Below, one piece after another: positions 43,761 to 52,902 of a DNA stretch of 64,000 nt. Position 1 is the stretch's first letter. Each line of letters starts with the position of its first letter. Under the pieces are notes generated by a model, which was not told the DNA's origin, did not search any database, and worked only from the letters and a program-made list of their open reading frames with translations. Origin of the DNA: Magnimaribacter mokuoloeensis (GTDB lineage Bacteria; Pseudomonadota; Gammaproteobacteria; Magnimaribacterales; Magnimaribacteraceae); NCBI GenBank assembly GCA_041860225.1, contig CP151794.1, positions 1,550,001-1,614,000 of the forward strand, in the 5' to 3' direction. The position numbers and the translations under genes are program-made.

Positions 43761-44672
43761 ATGGGCTCTCCTATTGCAGTTTTTGGCAGTATCAATATGG
43801 ATCTTGTTATCTATAGTCAGACGAAACCTATGGAAGGAGAGACTATTTTTGGTAATAGCTTTGAAACCTTTCAAGGAGGAAAGGGCGCCAATCAAGCTGT
43901 TGCTATCTCTAAGTTGGGAGGTGATGTAACTTTCATAGGTAAAGTAGGAAATGATATTTTTGGCCAGCAATTAAAAGAAAATCTTATTAATGTAGGTGTT
44001 AAGACAGATATGCTGTATGAGCATGAAGGTGAATCTGGTGTTGCTTTTATTAATGTTTTTGGAGCCGCATCTCAGAACCAAATTATTGTTGTACCTGGAG
44101 CAAATTCCCATACTACCTCTGACCAAATCTCAGATACTTTGCTTGAATCAGTTCAGATAATCGTATCTCAGTTGGAAGTGCCAGCTGAAGAAATTGAGAA
44201 GGTTTTTTTAAGAGCAAAGGAGCTAGGCTGTTACAGGATTCTTAACACAGCTCCCTCTATTGAGATCAGCAAGGAGCTTATTTCTCTTACAGACTTGTTT
44301 ATTATGAATGAATCAGAATTAGAAACTTACTCTGATACCCTTGTACAGGCCAGTGATTTAAATTCAATTAAAAAAGCTGTAAACAATCTTTCCCTAAGAC
44401 ATGATCAATCTGTTGTTGTTACTTTGGGAGCTTATGGAGTTTTTATTTACTCTAAGGATAACCAAGAATTTATTGAGGGCCATAAAGTAGAAGCTATTGA
44501 TTCAACAGGATCAGGTGATTGCTTCGTTGGAGCTTTAGCACATTACTATCTAGGAAATAGAGATTTAATCGAAGCAACAAAATTTGCTAATAAAGCTGCA
44601 GCTCTTTCAGTTACGAAGAAAGGTACATCAGCATCTATGCCTACTCTGAAAGAAGTTAATCTCGTTTTATAA
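43761..44672 (+). CDS. rbsK: Ribokinase-like PfkB-family sugar kinase
   Basis: 303 residues. FGSINMDLVIYSQTKPMEGE and FQGGKGANQAVAISKLGG at the N terminus form the ribose-binding part typical of ribokinase; IDSTGSGDCFVGALAHYYLG is the PfkB signature 2 with the catalytic aspartate. The expected reaction is ribose plus ATP to ribose 5-phosphate. It is 5 bases downstream of the ADP-ribosylglycohydrolase and overlaps the convergent nucleoside hydrolase by 6 bases. The ribokinase assignment is stronger than for general PfkB kinases, but other furanose substrates remain possible. Confidence 0.85.
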   Translation: MGSPIAVFGSINMDLVIYSQTKPMEGETIFGNSFETFQGGKGANQAVAISKLGGDVTFIGKVGNDIFGQQLKENLINVGVKTDMLYEHEGESGVAFINVFGAASQNQIIVVPGANSHTTSDQISDTLLESVQIIVSQLEVPAEEIEKVFLRAKELGCYRILNTAPSIEISKELISLTDLFIMNESELETYSDTLVQASDLNSIKKAVNNLSLRHDQSVVVTLGAYGVFIYSKDNQEFIEGHKVEAIDSTGSGDCFVGALAHYYLGNRDLIEATKFANKAAALSVTKKGTSASMPTLKEVNLVL

Positions 44673-45647
44673 GTTTGATAAAAAACCAGTTACTCTTTCT
44701 TCAAAAATTTTATTGAAGCCTTCTACATCTATCTCTAATGCAACTTCAGCATTTGGCTCTGGTTTAAATATTTGACCCATTATTGAATTATTGAACTCAC
44801 AAACAGTCTCTCCATCTGTAAATTCTCCTTGCGTTTCAACAGAAACAAAAGCATTTTTATAATCTGCTAGATCAGGAAAAAAGCACAATGCCATTGCTAA
44901 AGAGTCATACAGATGAAGCCCTTGATCAATGATGTCTTGATTAGGATTAATTTTTAACCAAGGGTCTACAGACTCTTGAACAAACTGACAAAAAGGATGT
45001 TTATTTTTACCGATTTGATTTAGGTGTTCTCTTCCAAATCTAGTTTTATGACAGACATCTAAAGGCACCATTCTTATTGGAATACCAGATTTGAATACTT
45101 TGGATGCTGATTCGGGATCAGCCCATATATTAAATTCAGCTGCTGGAGTTACATTGCCTTGAACTGTAGCTGCACCTGCCATCATTGTTATTTTATTTAC
45201 ATGTTTTGACAGAGAAGGCTCTATATCTAGCGCTTGCGCAATATTTGTTAAAGGACCTATCGTTACAAGTTCTATGTTTCTTGAGTTTGCAATACAAGTT
45301 TCAACAATAAACGAAGGAGCTCCTTTTGTATCCGAATCTATGGACAGCATAGGAGTGATTTGTTCCATTTCTTGTCGTTGACTTAGCCACTTCCTTTTTT
45401 CATTTCTGATTTTGTCATAAGTCCCTGGTCTACCTGTATGGACAGGTATATCTTTCTTAAGATGTTCAACTAGATAACTTGCATTACTGTATCCTCTCTC
45501 AACAGGTACATTACCCTGAACAGTTGTAATGCCTAAGACTTCAACCTCAGGAGAATTCATTGCAAGCATGATTGCAAAACAATCCTCTGGATCTCCCCCT
45601 TTGGTACCCATTGCTGGATCTGTATCTATAATTATTTTTTTTGCCAT
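44667..45647 (-). CDS. Nucleoside hydrolase (IunH family)
   Basis: 326-residue N-ribohydrolase that splits nucleosides into base and ribose. The calcium-binding N terminus is IIIDTDPAMGTKGGDPEDCF, a variant of the DTDPxxDD motif with an insertion; LVTIGPLTNIAQAL, AGAATVQGNVTPAAEFNIWAD and a late QGLHLYDSLAMA complete the family pattern. AGGAG precedes the ATG, in the last bases of the upstream SDR gene. Paired functionally with the facing ribokinase. Confidence 0.9.
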   Translation of the reverse strand: MAKKIIIDTDPAMGTKGGDPEDCFAIMLAMNSPEVEVLGITTVQGNVPVERGYSNASYLVEHLKKDIPVHTGRPGTYDKIRNEKRKWLSQRQEMEQITPMLSIDSDTKGAPSFIVETCIANSRNIELVTIGPLTNIAQALDIEPSLSKHVNKITMMAGAATVQGNVTPAAEFNIWADPESASKVFKSGIPIRMVPLDVCHKTRFGREHLNQIGKNKHPFCQFVQESVDPWLKINPNQDIIDQGLHLYDSLAMALCFFPDLADYKNAFVSVETQGEFTDGETVCEFNNSIMGQIFKPEPNAEVALEIDVEGFNKIFEERVTGFLSNL

Positions 45648-45648
45648 C

Positions 45649-46428
45649 TCAAGCTCTCCTTATAGACAGTCCTCCATCTACCGGAAGATAGACGCCATTG
45701 ATATATGATGAGGAGGGAAGGCATAGATTCAAAGTGGCATGAGCAACTTCTTCTGGTTCACCATATCTTTTTAATCCAACTCTTCTTCTTGCATAAGTAG
45801 CTTTATCCTTCTCATCGATGGCTGAAGTCATATTTGTATTTATTGGACCTGGACAGATACAATTTACAGTTATACCTTTTGGGCCTAGTTCTAGTGCTAG
45901 AGACCTTGTTAAACCTATTACCCCGTGCTTTGCAGCTGTATAAGGACTGTGAAATGGAGAGGCCCCAAACCCCTCGGTAGAAGATATATTTACAATCCTG
46001 CCGTTATCGGATTTCAAAAGATGTGGAAGGGCAGCTCTAATTAACCGAATTTGACCTGTCAAAACGACATTTAAGGTATCGTCCCAATAATTCTCATAGT
46101 TTTCATCATCAACTGCGGTTACCGATGATATTCCTGCATTATTAATGATGAAGTCTATCCCGTTATAAATTCTCAAGGCCTCCTCTATGCAATTATCTAT
46201 TGCTGATTTATCTGTGACATCCAAGAGCAGGGGTGTGCATTCTCCTTTATCAGATCTGATTTCTTCAGATACTCGTTTAACTCCTTCGAGATTTATATCT
46301 GTGGCCAAAACTTTCACTCCCTCAGAAGCAAAAACTTTTGCAGTAGCTTCACCCATACCGCTACCTGCACCGGTAATTATTGCTACTCTTCCCTTAACAG
46401 ATCTTGAGAGCTTCTTAAAAAATTTCAT
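45649..46428 (-). CDS. Short-chain dehydrogenase/reductase
   Basis: 259 residues from the ATG at 46428 (a TTG at 46434 would add two). The cofactor motif is VAIITGAGSGMGEATAKVFA (TGxxxGxG); NNAGISSV and the active-site SPYTAAKHGVIGL (YxxxK) are intact, with ICPGPINTNM downstream. Acidic DIN after beta 2 suggests NAD preference. Substrate unknown. The nucleoside hydrolase starts one base after its stop, so the two are cotranscribed. Confidence 0.9.
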   Translation of the reverse strand: MKFFKKLSRSVKGRVAIITGAGSGMGEATAKVFASEGVKVLATDINLEGVKRVSEEIRSDKGECTPLLLDVTDKSAIDNCIEEALRIYNGIDFIINNAGISSVTAVDDENYENYWDDTLNVVLTGQIRLIRAALPHLLKSDNGRIVNISSTEGFGASPFHSPYTAAKHGVIGLTRSLALELGPKGITVNCICPGPINTNMTSAIDEKDKATYARRRVGLKRYGEPEEVAHATLNLCLPSSSYINGVYLPVDGGLSIRRA

Positions 46429-46498
46429 ATTCAAAATAATTGAGTTATTGAACTACTTATAAGATTATATGATCAAAGATAAATTAAAAGGAAAAACT

Positions 46499-47191
46499 AT
46501 GACGGATCAACTAGCAACTTTGACAACAGATGAAGATGTATCAATTATCACCTTGGATGATGGTAAAGCTAATGTTTTCTCTACCCAAATGAGTGAAACT
46601 CTAAATTCTTTATTAGACCAGGTACCAGAAGATAAAGGCTCTTTACTGATAACAGGAAAACCAGGACTTTTTTCTGCCGGTTTTGATTTGAAAACTATTT
46701 CTGGAGGAGATCCTAAAGCCGCTGTTGAAATGACTACAGCTGGTTTCAGACTACTATCTAGGGTTTATTCTTTTCCAAGACCTGTTATAGCAGCCTCGAG
46801 TGGTCATGCTATAGCTTTGGGAGCGTTCTTACTTTGTTGCGCAGATTACAGAATAGGAGCCAAAGGTAATTTCATAGTACAAGCTAATGAAACAAGAAAT
46901 GGTATGTCTATTCCAACTCCTATCTTGGAAATATCAAAATCTAGAATTCTCAAGAATCATTGGTATAGAGCAATTCTAAATGCTGAGGCTTATTCTATAT
47001 CTGACTCAATAGATGCAGGATATCTAGATGAAGTAGTGGATCCTGAAGATCTTATGTCTAAGTCACTTGAAGTAGCAAAAGATTTAGCGACTTTGAGCCA
47101 TCCTCACTATAAGCTCACTAAAGATTTAGACCAAAAAGAGATATTGAGCAGAATCAATTCCTCAATAGAAGAAATGGCTAATGCCAGTTAA
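46499..47191 (+). CDS. Enoyl-CoA hydratase/isomerase family protein
   Basis: 230 residues from the ATG at 46499, preceded by AAAAGGA; an in-frame start at 46469 is less well placed. Crotonase features: ITLDDGKANVFSTQM, PGLFSAGFDLKTISGG (oxyanion-hole part) and SGHAIALGAFLLCCADYRIG. It is shorter than the family norm and lacks the usual catalytic glutamates in the clear positions, so hydratase activity is uncertain. It is divergent from the SDR gene and followed by tRNA-Ala. Confidence 0.85.
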   Translation: MTDQLATLTTDEDVSIITLDDGKANVFSTQMSETLNSLLDQVPEDKGSLLITGKPGLFSAGFDLKTISGGDPKAAVEMTTAGFRLLSRVYSFPRPVIAASSGHAIALGAFLLCCADYRIGAKGNFIVQANETRNGMSIPTPILEISKSRILKNHWYRAILNAEAYSISDSIDAGYLDEVVDPEDLMSKSLEVAKDLATLSHPHYKLTKDLDQKEILSRINSSIEEMANAS

Positions 47192-47246
47192 AATTAAAAA
47201 AGACTTTCTTAGTTTTTATTTTTTGGTAACCTAGCCATCCTTGAGT

Positions 47247-47322
47247 GGGGCCATAGCTCAGCTGGGAGAGCGCATCCCTTGCACGGATGAGGTCGTCAGT
47301 TCGATCCTGACTGGCTCCACCA
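47247..47322 (+). tRNA. tRNA-Ala (anticodon TGC)
   Basis: 76 bases forming a full cloverleaf: acceptor GGGGCCA with TGGCTCC (one G-T pair), D arm GCTC/GAGC, anticodon arm CATCC-CTTGCAC-GGATG with TGC, T arm GTCAG-TTCGATC-CTGAC, discriminator A and CCA encoded. It matches the E. coli tRNA-Ala(TGC) framework closely. No duplicated 3' end was noticed nearby, so this tRNA shows no sign of integration. Confidence 0.97.
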
Positions 47323-47347
47323 TTTCTTAGACTACAATTTAATAACC

Positions 47348-48664
47348 CTAGTTGTTTTGAACGACGGCATTAATTGAATCTCTTAGGACTTTGACCATTA
47401 GTTCTATTTCTTCATCTCCTATGGTGAAGGCAGGCCCTAAACAGATTATGTCTCTATAAGTTCCTGTTCCACCAGGGTAAAGAAATACACCCATTTCCAA
47501 TCCTTTTTGCATGATTTGGCCAGTGATTTTTTTTGACTCATCAAATGGCTTTAAACTTGCTTTGTCTTCTACTATCTCAATACCTATTAACAATCCTTTT
47601 CCTCTAATTTCGGCAACATTTGGATGCTGTCCAATTTCTGAGTTAAGGTTTTGCAGTATCTTTTCTCCAAGGGGATTTACCCTCTCACAAAGCTTCTCTT
47701 CTCTTAGGATTCTTAGAACCTCTGTCGAAGCAGCGCAAGATTGTGGTAATGCCGCAAAAGTATGGAACATAACTTCGTACCCAGCTTCCTGAATAGAGTC
47801 GGCAATTTTATCAGTGCTATAGGTCCCACCTATTGCTGCATATCCACCACCCATACCTTTTCCAGCTATGAGAATATCGGCTTCAATGCCATATAGATTG
47901 CTTGCAAAATCATAACCAACCCTCCCAAAACCTGTCATGACTTCATCGGCTATTAATAAAATATCATTTGCTCTCAATATTTCTTGGGCTTCAATCCAAT
48001 AACCATCTGGAGGAGAAATAGCGCCTCCACTAGATCCATTGATGGGCTCCATCAATAATGCAGCTATATTATTTGCACCTAAACGCTCTATTGTTTTCTT
48101 AAGATCATCAAGATAATAGTTCTTTGCATCAGGGTGATATTTTCCCAACGGACATCTAAGAGGATAGGGAGTTTCAATTGTGATAGGTTTGGGCACGTAA
48201 CTCTCTAGACCTCTTTTTCTAGCCTTGTGACCAGATATACCTGACATATTTAGAGTGGTTCCATGATAAGAAAGACTTCTAGTCAAGATGATATTTTTTT
48301 CAGGCTTTCCCCTGCTATTTTGATATTGAATGGCTAATTTAACTGCTGACTCATTTGCTTCAGATCCACCAGAAGAAAGGTGTATTCTACTTAAATGTGG
48401 TGGTAACCAATGCTCCCTAAGTTCATCTAGTAGAGCTTCTCTTTCCGGAGTTAAGAAAGGAGGGAGTATATAAGAGTTATTTTTTACTGCTCTTGCAATG
48501 GCATCAGCAACTTCTTCTCTTCCATATCCAATGTTACTTACAATTGCGCCTCCAGCAGCATCGAGTACTTTTCTTCCATCCTTCGTGTATAAGTAAGCTC
48601 CTTTCGAGCTTTCAAATTCAATACCCCAGTCTTGTTTAAGAAATGGCCATTTTACTATTTCCAT
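47348..48664 (-). CDS. Class III pyridoxal-phosphate aminotransferase
   Basis: 438 residues from the ATG at 48664, preceded by AGGTG at a 6-base spacing (a GTG at 48673 lies inside that ribosome site). The motif IAGKGMGGGYAAIGGTYS contains the Schiff-base lysine near 266; SSGGSEANESAVKLA and LIADEVMTGFGR are the other family landmarks. The class covers omega-amino-acid, acetylornithine, taurine and 4-aminobutyrate aminotransferases; the substrate is open. The Nramp-like transporter gene lies 9 bases upstream and may import the substrate. Confidence 0.9.
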   Translation of the reverse strand: MEIVKWPFLKQDWGIEFESSKGAYLYTKDGRKVLDAAGGAIVSNIGYGREEVADAIARAVKNNSYILPPFLTPEREALLDELREHWLPPHLSRIHLSSGGSEANESAVKLAIQYQNSRGKPEKNIILTRSLSYHGTTLNMSGISGHKARKRGLESYVPKPITIETPYPLRCPLGKYHPDAKNYYLDDLKKTIERLGANNIAALLMEPINGSSGGAISPPDGYWIEAQEILRANDILLIADEVMTGFGRVGYDFASNLYGIEADILIAGKGMGGGYAAIGGTYSTDKIADSIQEAGYEVMFHTFAALPQSCAASTEVLRILREEKLCERVNPLGEKILQNLNSEIGQHPNVAEIRGKGLLIGIEIVEDKASLKPFDESKKITGQIMQKGLEMGVFLYPGGTGTYRDIICLGPAFTIGDEEIELMVKVLRDSINAVVQNN

Positions 48665-48673
48665 ATACTGCAC

Positions 48674-50008
48674 CTAAAAGCTTAAAGAAATGTCGTACAC
48701 AATTAAAACAGCCAACGATAGCTGTAAGAATAAACTTACCCACAAAATTATTTTAGTCGAGAGCTTGGGTTGTAATGCTGGATCTAATTTATTTACTAGA
48801 TAAAGGGCACCAATGTTAACTATTGGTAGACCAATTGCAGCCCAGATTCCAGCGATTAAAAGTAGGGTAATTGGATTTGGCAAAATAAAATAAAAGAGAC
48901 CAGACAAAAAAGGGATCACAAAAGCTACTAGCTTTATTAGACTTTGCCTCGTGTCTTTTTTCTCTTTTACTAAGCCCATTGATATTAAATAGTCTGATAT
49001 TGTCCTAGTAAAGGCAGCTGTTCCCGATAGAAGAGTAGAGAACAAAACAAAGAAAGCTAAAATTATGAATAACCATTTGGCCCAACCTCCAAGCACAAGA
49101 GAAAACATATTCTGAAGAGAGCTGATTACATCTACATCCCAAAAAGAACCTGTAGCTAATGCCTCCTGCAGTTCAGGGACATTATTTAAAACTCCTGCAC
49201 CCAAGAAGAAAAAAGGAAGTGTACCGAGTGTAATAAAAAAGACGGTTACCCAGACATCTGTTTGCATAGTTTTAATCCAATGCTTAGTTTCCTCAACATC
49301 CCCTCCACTGTTATCTGCGTATCCTTTTTCCAAGCACCAGTATGTATAGGCCATAATTTCTCCATAACTGATTCCAGTAAAACCAAATACTGCCAGAGCA
49401 AGAGGTAGGTACTCAGTAGGGAAAGAAAAGGAAAGACCTTGAGAAATCTGATTGAGATTAACCTGATATTCAGTTGATTGCATTGCAATAGCTATGATCA
49501 TGGTCATGAACGAGAAGAATAAAACCATTATCAGTAAGGTTCTTTCAAGGCTCTTGTAAGAACCAAAATAAAGTAATAACCATGTTAATAAACAAGAAAT
49601 GGCTACCCAAATCTCTGTTGATAAAAAGGTAAACATAGTATTACCTGCTTCAGCTACAGCACCAGCTAAACCTCCCATTCCAGCTATTGAAGGAACCACC
49701 CCAATAAACATGAACCAAACAAGCCAGGATGTAGTTTTCCCTTGGATAGTAGTTTTAAAGCCAGGCATATCTGCAAAGGCTTCTAAGAAAGTTTTTCTGG
49801 TTACAACAATGTATCTACTTATTTCTGCTTGTATTATTGGTTTACTCCACATACTAAGTAGTAACCACCATAGGAGTAAGAAGCCTGCTGCTGCACCTAG
49901 TAATGGGGTCATAACTATAGACCCGCTACCAACTACACTTCCCGTGACTATTACACTTGGCCCAATGTATTTGATTCTTTCTAAAAAAGTTTTTGGTGCT
50001 TCTTGCAT
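48674..50008 (-). CDS. Nramp-superfamily-like membrane transporter
   Basis: 444 residues with about eleven transmembrane helices and an Nramp-like order: GPSVIVTGSVVGSGSIVMTP in the first helix, SKPIIQAEISRYIVVTRKTF after the second. The classic metal-binding DPGN of helix 1 is replaced by VVGSGS, and the MPH of helix 6 by GISYGE (ALAVFGFTGISYGEIMAY). The substrate is therefore probably not the usual manganese or iron. Proximity to the aminotransferase suggests an organic amine or amino acid as a candidate. It is divergent from the hydrolase gene at 50084. Confidence 0.8.
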   Translation of the reverse strand: MQEAPKTFLERIKYIGPSVIVTGSVVGSGSIVMTPLLGAAAGFLLLWWLLLSMWSKPIIQAEISRYIVVTRKTFLEAFADMPGFKTTIQGKTTSWLVWFMFIGVVPSIAGMGGLAGAVAEAGNTMFTFLSTEIWVAISCLLTWLLLYFGSYKSLERTLLIMVLFFSFMTMIIAIAMQSTEYQVNLNQISQGLSFSFPTEYLPLALAVFGFTGISYGEIMAYTYWCLEKGYADNSGGDVEETKHWIKTMQTDVWVTVFFITLGTLPFFFLGAGVLNNVPELQEALATGSFWDVDVISSLQNMFSLVLGGWAKWLFIILAFFVLFSTLLSGTAAFTRTISDYLISMGLVKEKKDTRQSLIKLVAFVIPFLSGLFYFILPNPITLLLIAGIWAAIGLPIVNIGALYLVNKLDPALQPKLSTKIILWVSLFLQLSLAVLIVYDISLSF

Positions 50009-50083
50009 AAGTTGTAATCTTTCCTAGATTTTCTCACTAAATATGGAACAATTCCTCCTTTCTTTTCAGAAATTTACTAATCC

Positions 50084-50929
50084 ATGAAATTTAAAGTCAG
50101 TTCAGGTTTAAACATTGAGACAACAGCTTTAGGGAATCCTGAAAATCCTTTAGTTATTCTTCTTCATGGAGGAGGTCAAACTAGACATGCTTGGAGCGCA
50201 ACTGCAGAAAAACTCTCTCAATCTGGATTCTATGCTCTAGCTTTGGATTTAAGAGGCCACGGAGATAGTGATTGGAGTGAGGAGGGTGATTACGCTATCG
50301 AAAGTTATAGGAATGATTTAGTTAATATCATTGAACAGATAGGCAAACCGGCCTTTCTTATTGGGGCTTCTTTAGGAGGAATGATTTCTTTGTCTACCGC
50401 AGGCGACGAAACGTATGAACGTCTTTGTAGAGCCTTGGTGATGGTTGATATAGGTATATATCCTAATGAAGATGGCTCCAATGAAATTTTAAATTTTATG
50501 AGTTCAGGTTTTAAAGGTTTTAACTCTTTGGAAGAAGCTTCTGAAGCAATTTCATCTTATTTGCCGCATCGTGAGAAACCAAAAGACATATCAGGACTGA
50601 AGAAAAACCTCAGACTAAAGGAAGATGGAAAATATTACTGGCACTGGGACCCTAAGTTCATTGAATCTCGAACAGGAAACGTCGATCGAACAGCTTACAG
50701 GCAAAGGCAAAGAAATTATGCTGAATCAGTCAAGGTACCAACACTTCTTATAAGAGGAGCGCTGAGTAATGTAGTTACTCAAGAAGAGGTTGACGATTTT
50801 CTTAGCACGATCAGCCATGCTGAATTTGTTGAGATAGATAAAGCAGCTCACATGATTGCAGGTGATAAGAATGATGTATTTGCAAATGCTGCAATAAATT
50901 TCCTTCAACAAACTTTGAATAATCAGTAA
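50084..50929 (+). CDS. Alpha/beta hydrolase
   Basis: 281 residues with an oxyanion-hole HGGG variant in VILLHGGGQTRHAW (about 25-38), the nucleophile elbow IGASLGGMISLS near 97-108, a probable catalytic aspartate after GALSNVV, and the histidine in AAHMIAGDKND near 265. Family as for epoxide hydrolase/esterase-like proteins; substrate unknown. It is cytoplasmic and ends 10 bases before coaE. Confidence 0.88.
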   Translation: MKFKVSSGLNIETTALGNPENPLVILLHGGGQTRHAWSATAEKLSQSGFYALALDLRGHGDSDWSEEGDYAIESYRNDLVNIIEQIGKPAFLIGASLGGMISLSTAGDETYERLCRALVMVDIGIYPNEDGSNEILNFMSSGFKGFNSLEEASEAISSYLPHREKPKDISGLKKNLRLKEDGKYYWHWDPKFIESRTGNVDRTAYRQRQRNYAESVKVPTLLIRGALSNVVTQEEVDDFLSTISHAEFVEIDKAAHMIAGDKNDVFANAAINFLQQTLNNQ

Positions 50930-50939
50930 TATCAGACAC

Positions 50940-51527
50940 ATGATTATTGGATTGACTGGTGGGATCGGAAGTGGCAAGACGGCTGTTTCAGATACTTTTG
51001 AAGAACTTGGAATAGTTGTGGTTGACGCTGACCTAGCCTCGCGAGTAGTAGTTGAAAAAGGAAAGCCATGTCTTGAAGAAATCGCCAAACATTTTGGTGA
51101 TGATATTTTGACTGAAAATCTAGAATTGGATCGAGCTAAACTCAGGGAAATCATATTCCAGTCTGAAGAAGAGAAGAATTGGCTTGAATCACTTCTACAC
51201 CCTGCAATCGCAAAACAAATTCAGGATGAATTATCTGCTTCAAGCAGTCCCTATACTATTTTGGTATCTCCTTTGTTATTGGAAACGAATCAAAAAGACT
51301 TTTGCAATAAAGTCTTAGTTGTGGATGTCCCAGTTGAGTTGCAGATGGAGAGGACTTTGAAAAGGGATGGCGTATCTGAGGAACAAGTTAAATCAATTAT
51401 CAAAGCCCAAATTAGTCGAGATGATAGACTTGAGTTAGCTGATGAAGTCATTATTAATGATGGCAGCCTAGAGGATCTCCAATCTGAGGTTAAAGAATTA
51501 CACGAACGTATAATTTCCGAAATATGA
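50940..51527 (+). CDS. coaE: Dephospho-CoA kinase
   Basis: 195-residue enzyme of the last step of coenzyme A synthesis. The P-loop GLTGGIGSGKTAVS is at about 4-17; VVDADLASRVVVEKG and HPAIAKQI are the following substrate blocks; and the lid region VSEEQVKSIIKAQ...R is present. Length is close to E. coli CoaE (206). It overlaps yacG by 4 bases as ATGA, the usual neighbour in gammaproteobacteria. Confidence 0.95.
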   Translation: MIIGLTGGIGSGKTAVSDTFEELGIVVVDADLASRVVVEKGKPCLEEIAKHFGDDILTENLELDRAKLREIIFQSEEEKNWLESLLHPAIAKQIQDELSASSSPYTILVSPLLLETNQKDFCNKVLVVDVPVELQMERTLKRDGVSEEQVKSIIKAQISRDDRLELADEVIINDGSLEDLQSEVKELHERIISEI

Positions 51528-51706
51528 TGTATGTAAAATGCCCTGAGTGTGGAGAGCAAACCGAATATTCTGAAAAAAATGAGCACAGACCATTCTGCAG
51601 TCGACGTTGTCAGCTTCTAGATTTGGGTGCTTGGGCGAGCGAAGATAGAAAAATAGCTGGAGAAGAAGTTTTTCTAGAAGAGGAAGATATAGATACTCGT
51701 CATTAA
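51524..51706 (+). CDS. yacG: DNA gyrase inhibitor / zinc-binding protein YacG
   Basis: Sixty residues with the CPECG and FCSRRC pairs that bind zinc, plus the LDLGAWASED-x-KI family signature. In E. coli YacG binds GyrB and limits gyrase activity. It overlaps coaE by 4 bases upstream and the convergent argJ by 4 bases downstream. A second ATG at 51527 would remove one residue. Confidence 0.92.
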   Translation: MMYVKCPECGEQTEYSEKNEHRPFCSRRCQLLDLGAWASEDRKIAGEEVFLEEEDIDTRH

Positions 51707-52902
51707 CTTCTGTAGTCGCTGTTGATAAGTACATAATCTTCTGAGAGATCAGAAGTCATAACTTGAAATTCGTGTTTACCTGATCCCATAACCACTTCAA
51801 TAGTAATTTCTTTTTTCTTCATTGCTTTCGAGGCCACTTTCTCAGAATATTTAGGGTCTTTATGCCCATTTTTAACCAATGGCACTCCATTTAATTTAAT
51901 CTGTAATCCTTTTAAGTCTTCAACAGTTTTGTCTCTTCCAACTGCTGATAGTATTCTGCCCCAATTGGCATCACTTCCAAACATGGCTGTTTTAACTAGA
52001 GGAGATTCAGCAACTGTAAAAGCTACTGATTTAGCTTGAATCTGATTTTTAGCCTTAGAGACTTTAACTTTAATTAACTTTGTAGCACCTTCTGCATCTG
52101 CCACTAAAAGCTCAGCCAGTTCTGTGTAGGTCTCAATGATTGCTTGTGTAAGTTTTCTTTCATCCAAAGACCCTGCCTTAACCACTTTTTCTTGATTTCC
52201 ATTTGTTACAAGTAAAGAAGAATCATTCGGCGAGGTATCTCCATCTACGGTGATAGCCTCGAAGCTTACTTTGAGTGCTTGGTTATGAATTTTGTTTAAT
52301 AAACTTTGGCTTAACTTTGCATCAACAAAAACAAAGCTCAGTAATGTAGCAAAGTCAGGCCTGATCATTCCGGATCCTTTGGCAAAACCTGTGATTGAAT
52401 AAGATTTTTTTCCTACCTTAACCTCTTTAGAAACAATTTTAGGTTTTGTATCTGTTGTTAGTATTGCAGAGGCAGCTTTTTTCCAGCCATTCTTTTTAAG
52501 TTTAGTTAATGCGCTTCTAAATGCACTCAGGTAGCTGTCTACCGGTAATGCCTCACCAATCACTCCCGTTGAAAAGGGTATGACATTTTTTTGTTCGATA
52601 TTTAATTCAGATGCAATTTCCTTACAATATTTCTTTACATCATTAATACCTTTTTGTCCGTTAGCTGCATTGGCATTTCCAGCATTTATAAGGAGAACTT
52701 TTGGACCTTTCTTGAGTGCAGATAGATTTTGAATGGCTTCAGTAACAGGTGCAGCTTTCAACTTATTCGAAGTAAATTTGCCACTCAGTTTTGCTTCCTG
52801 ATTTATTGTTACAACAAGACTATCGTTTCTTTTCCCATAGCGAGTATTGCTTGAAGCAGATCCGAATTCTATTCCTTCAATATTATGAATTTTTTTTGCC
52901 AT
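51703..52902 (-). CDS. argJ: Bifunctional glutamate N-acetyltransferase/amino-acid acetyltransferase
   Basis: 399 residues. ArgJ recycles the acetyl group from N-acetylornithine to glutamate (and may also use acetyl-CoA) in arginine synthesis. The self-cleavage site is ITVDGDTSPNDS (threonine nucleophile near 220), following KVSFEA. LLINAGNANAANGQ and FSTGVIGEALP are further family blocks. Its ATG overlaps the secA stop by one base (TAATG), so it is translationally coupled to secA, an order seen in other gammaproteobacteria. Confidence 0.94.
   Translation of the reverse strand: MAKKIHNIEGIEFGSASSNTRYGKRNDSLVVTINQEAKLSGKFTSNKLKAAPVTEAIQNLSALKKGPKVLLINAGNANAANGQKGINDVKKYCKEIASELNIEQKNVIPFSTGVIGEALPVDSYLSAFRSALTKLKKNGWKKAASAILTTDTKPKIVSKEVKVGKKSYSITGFAKGSGMIRPDFATLLSFVFVDAKLSQSLLNKIHNQALKVSFEAITVDGDTSPNDSSLLVTNGNQEKVVKAGSLDERKLTQAIIETYTELAELLVADAEGATKLIKVKVSKAKNQIQAKSVAFTVAESPLVKTAMFGSDANWGRILSAVGRDKTVEDLKGLQIKLNGVPLVKNGHKDPKYSEKVASKAMKKKEITIEVVMGSGKHEFQVMTSDLSEDYVLINSDYRS

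Noticed and set aside
47247..47322. Integration at tRNA-Ala
   Set aside because: No duplicate of the tRNA 3' end was found downstream in the window, and the following genes are ordinary metabolic genes.
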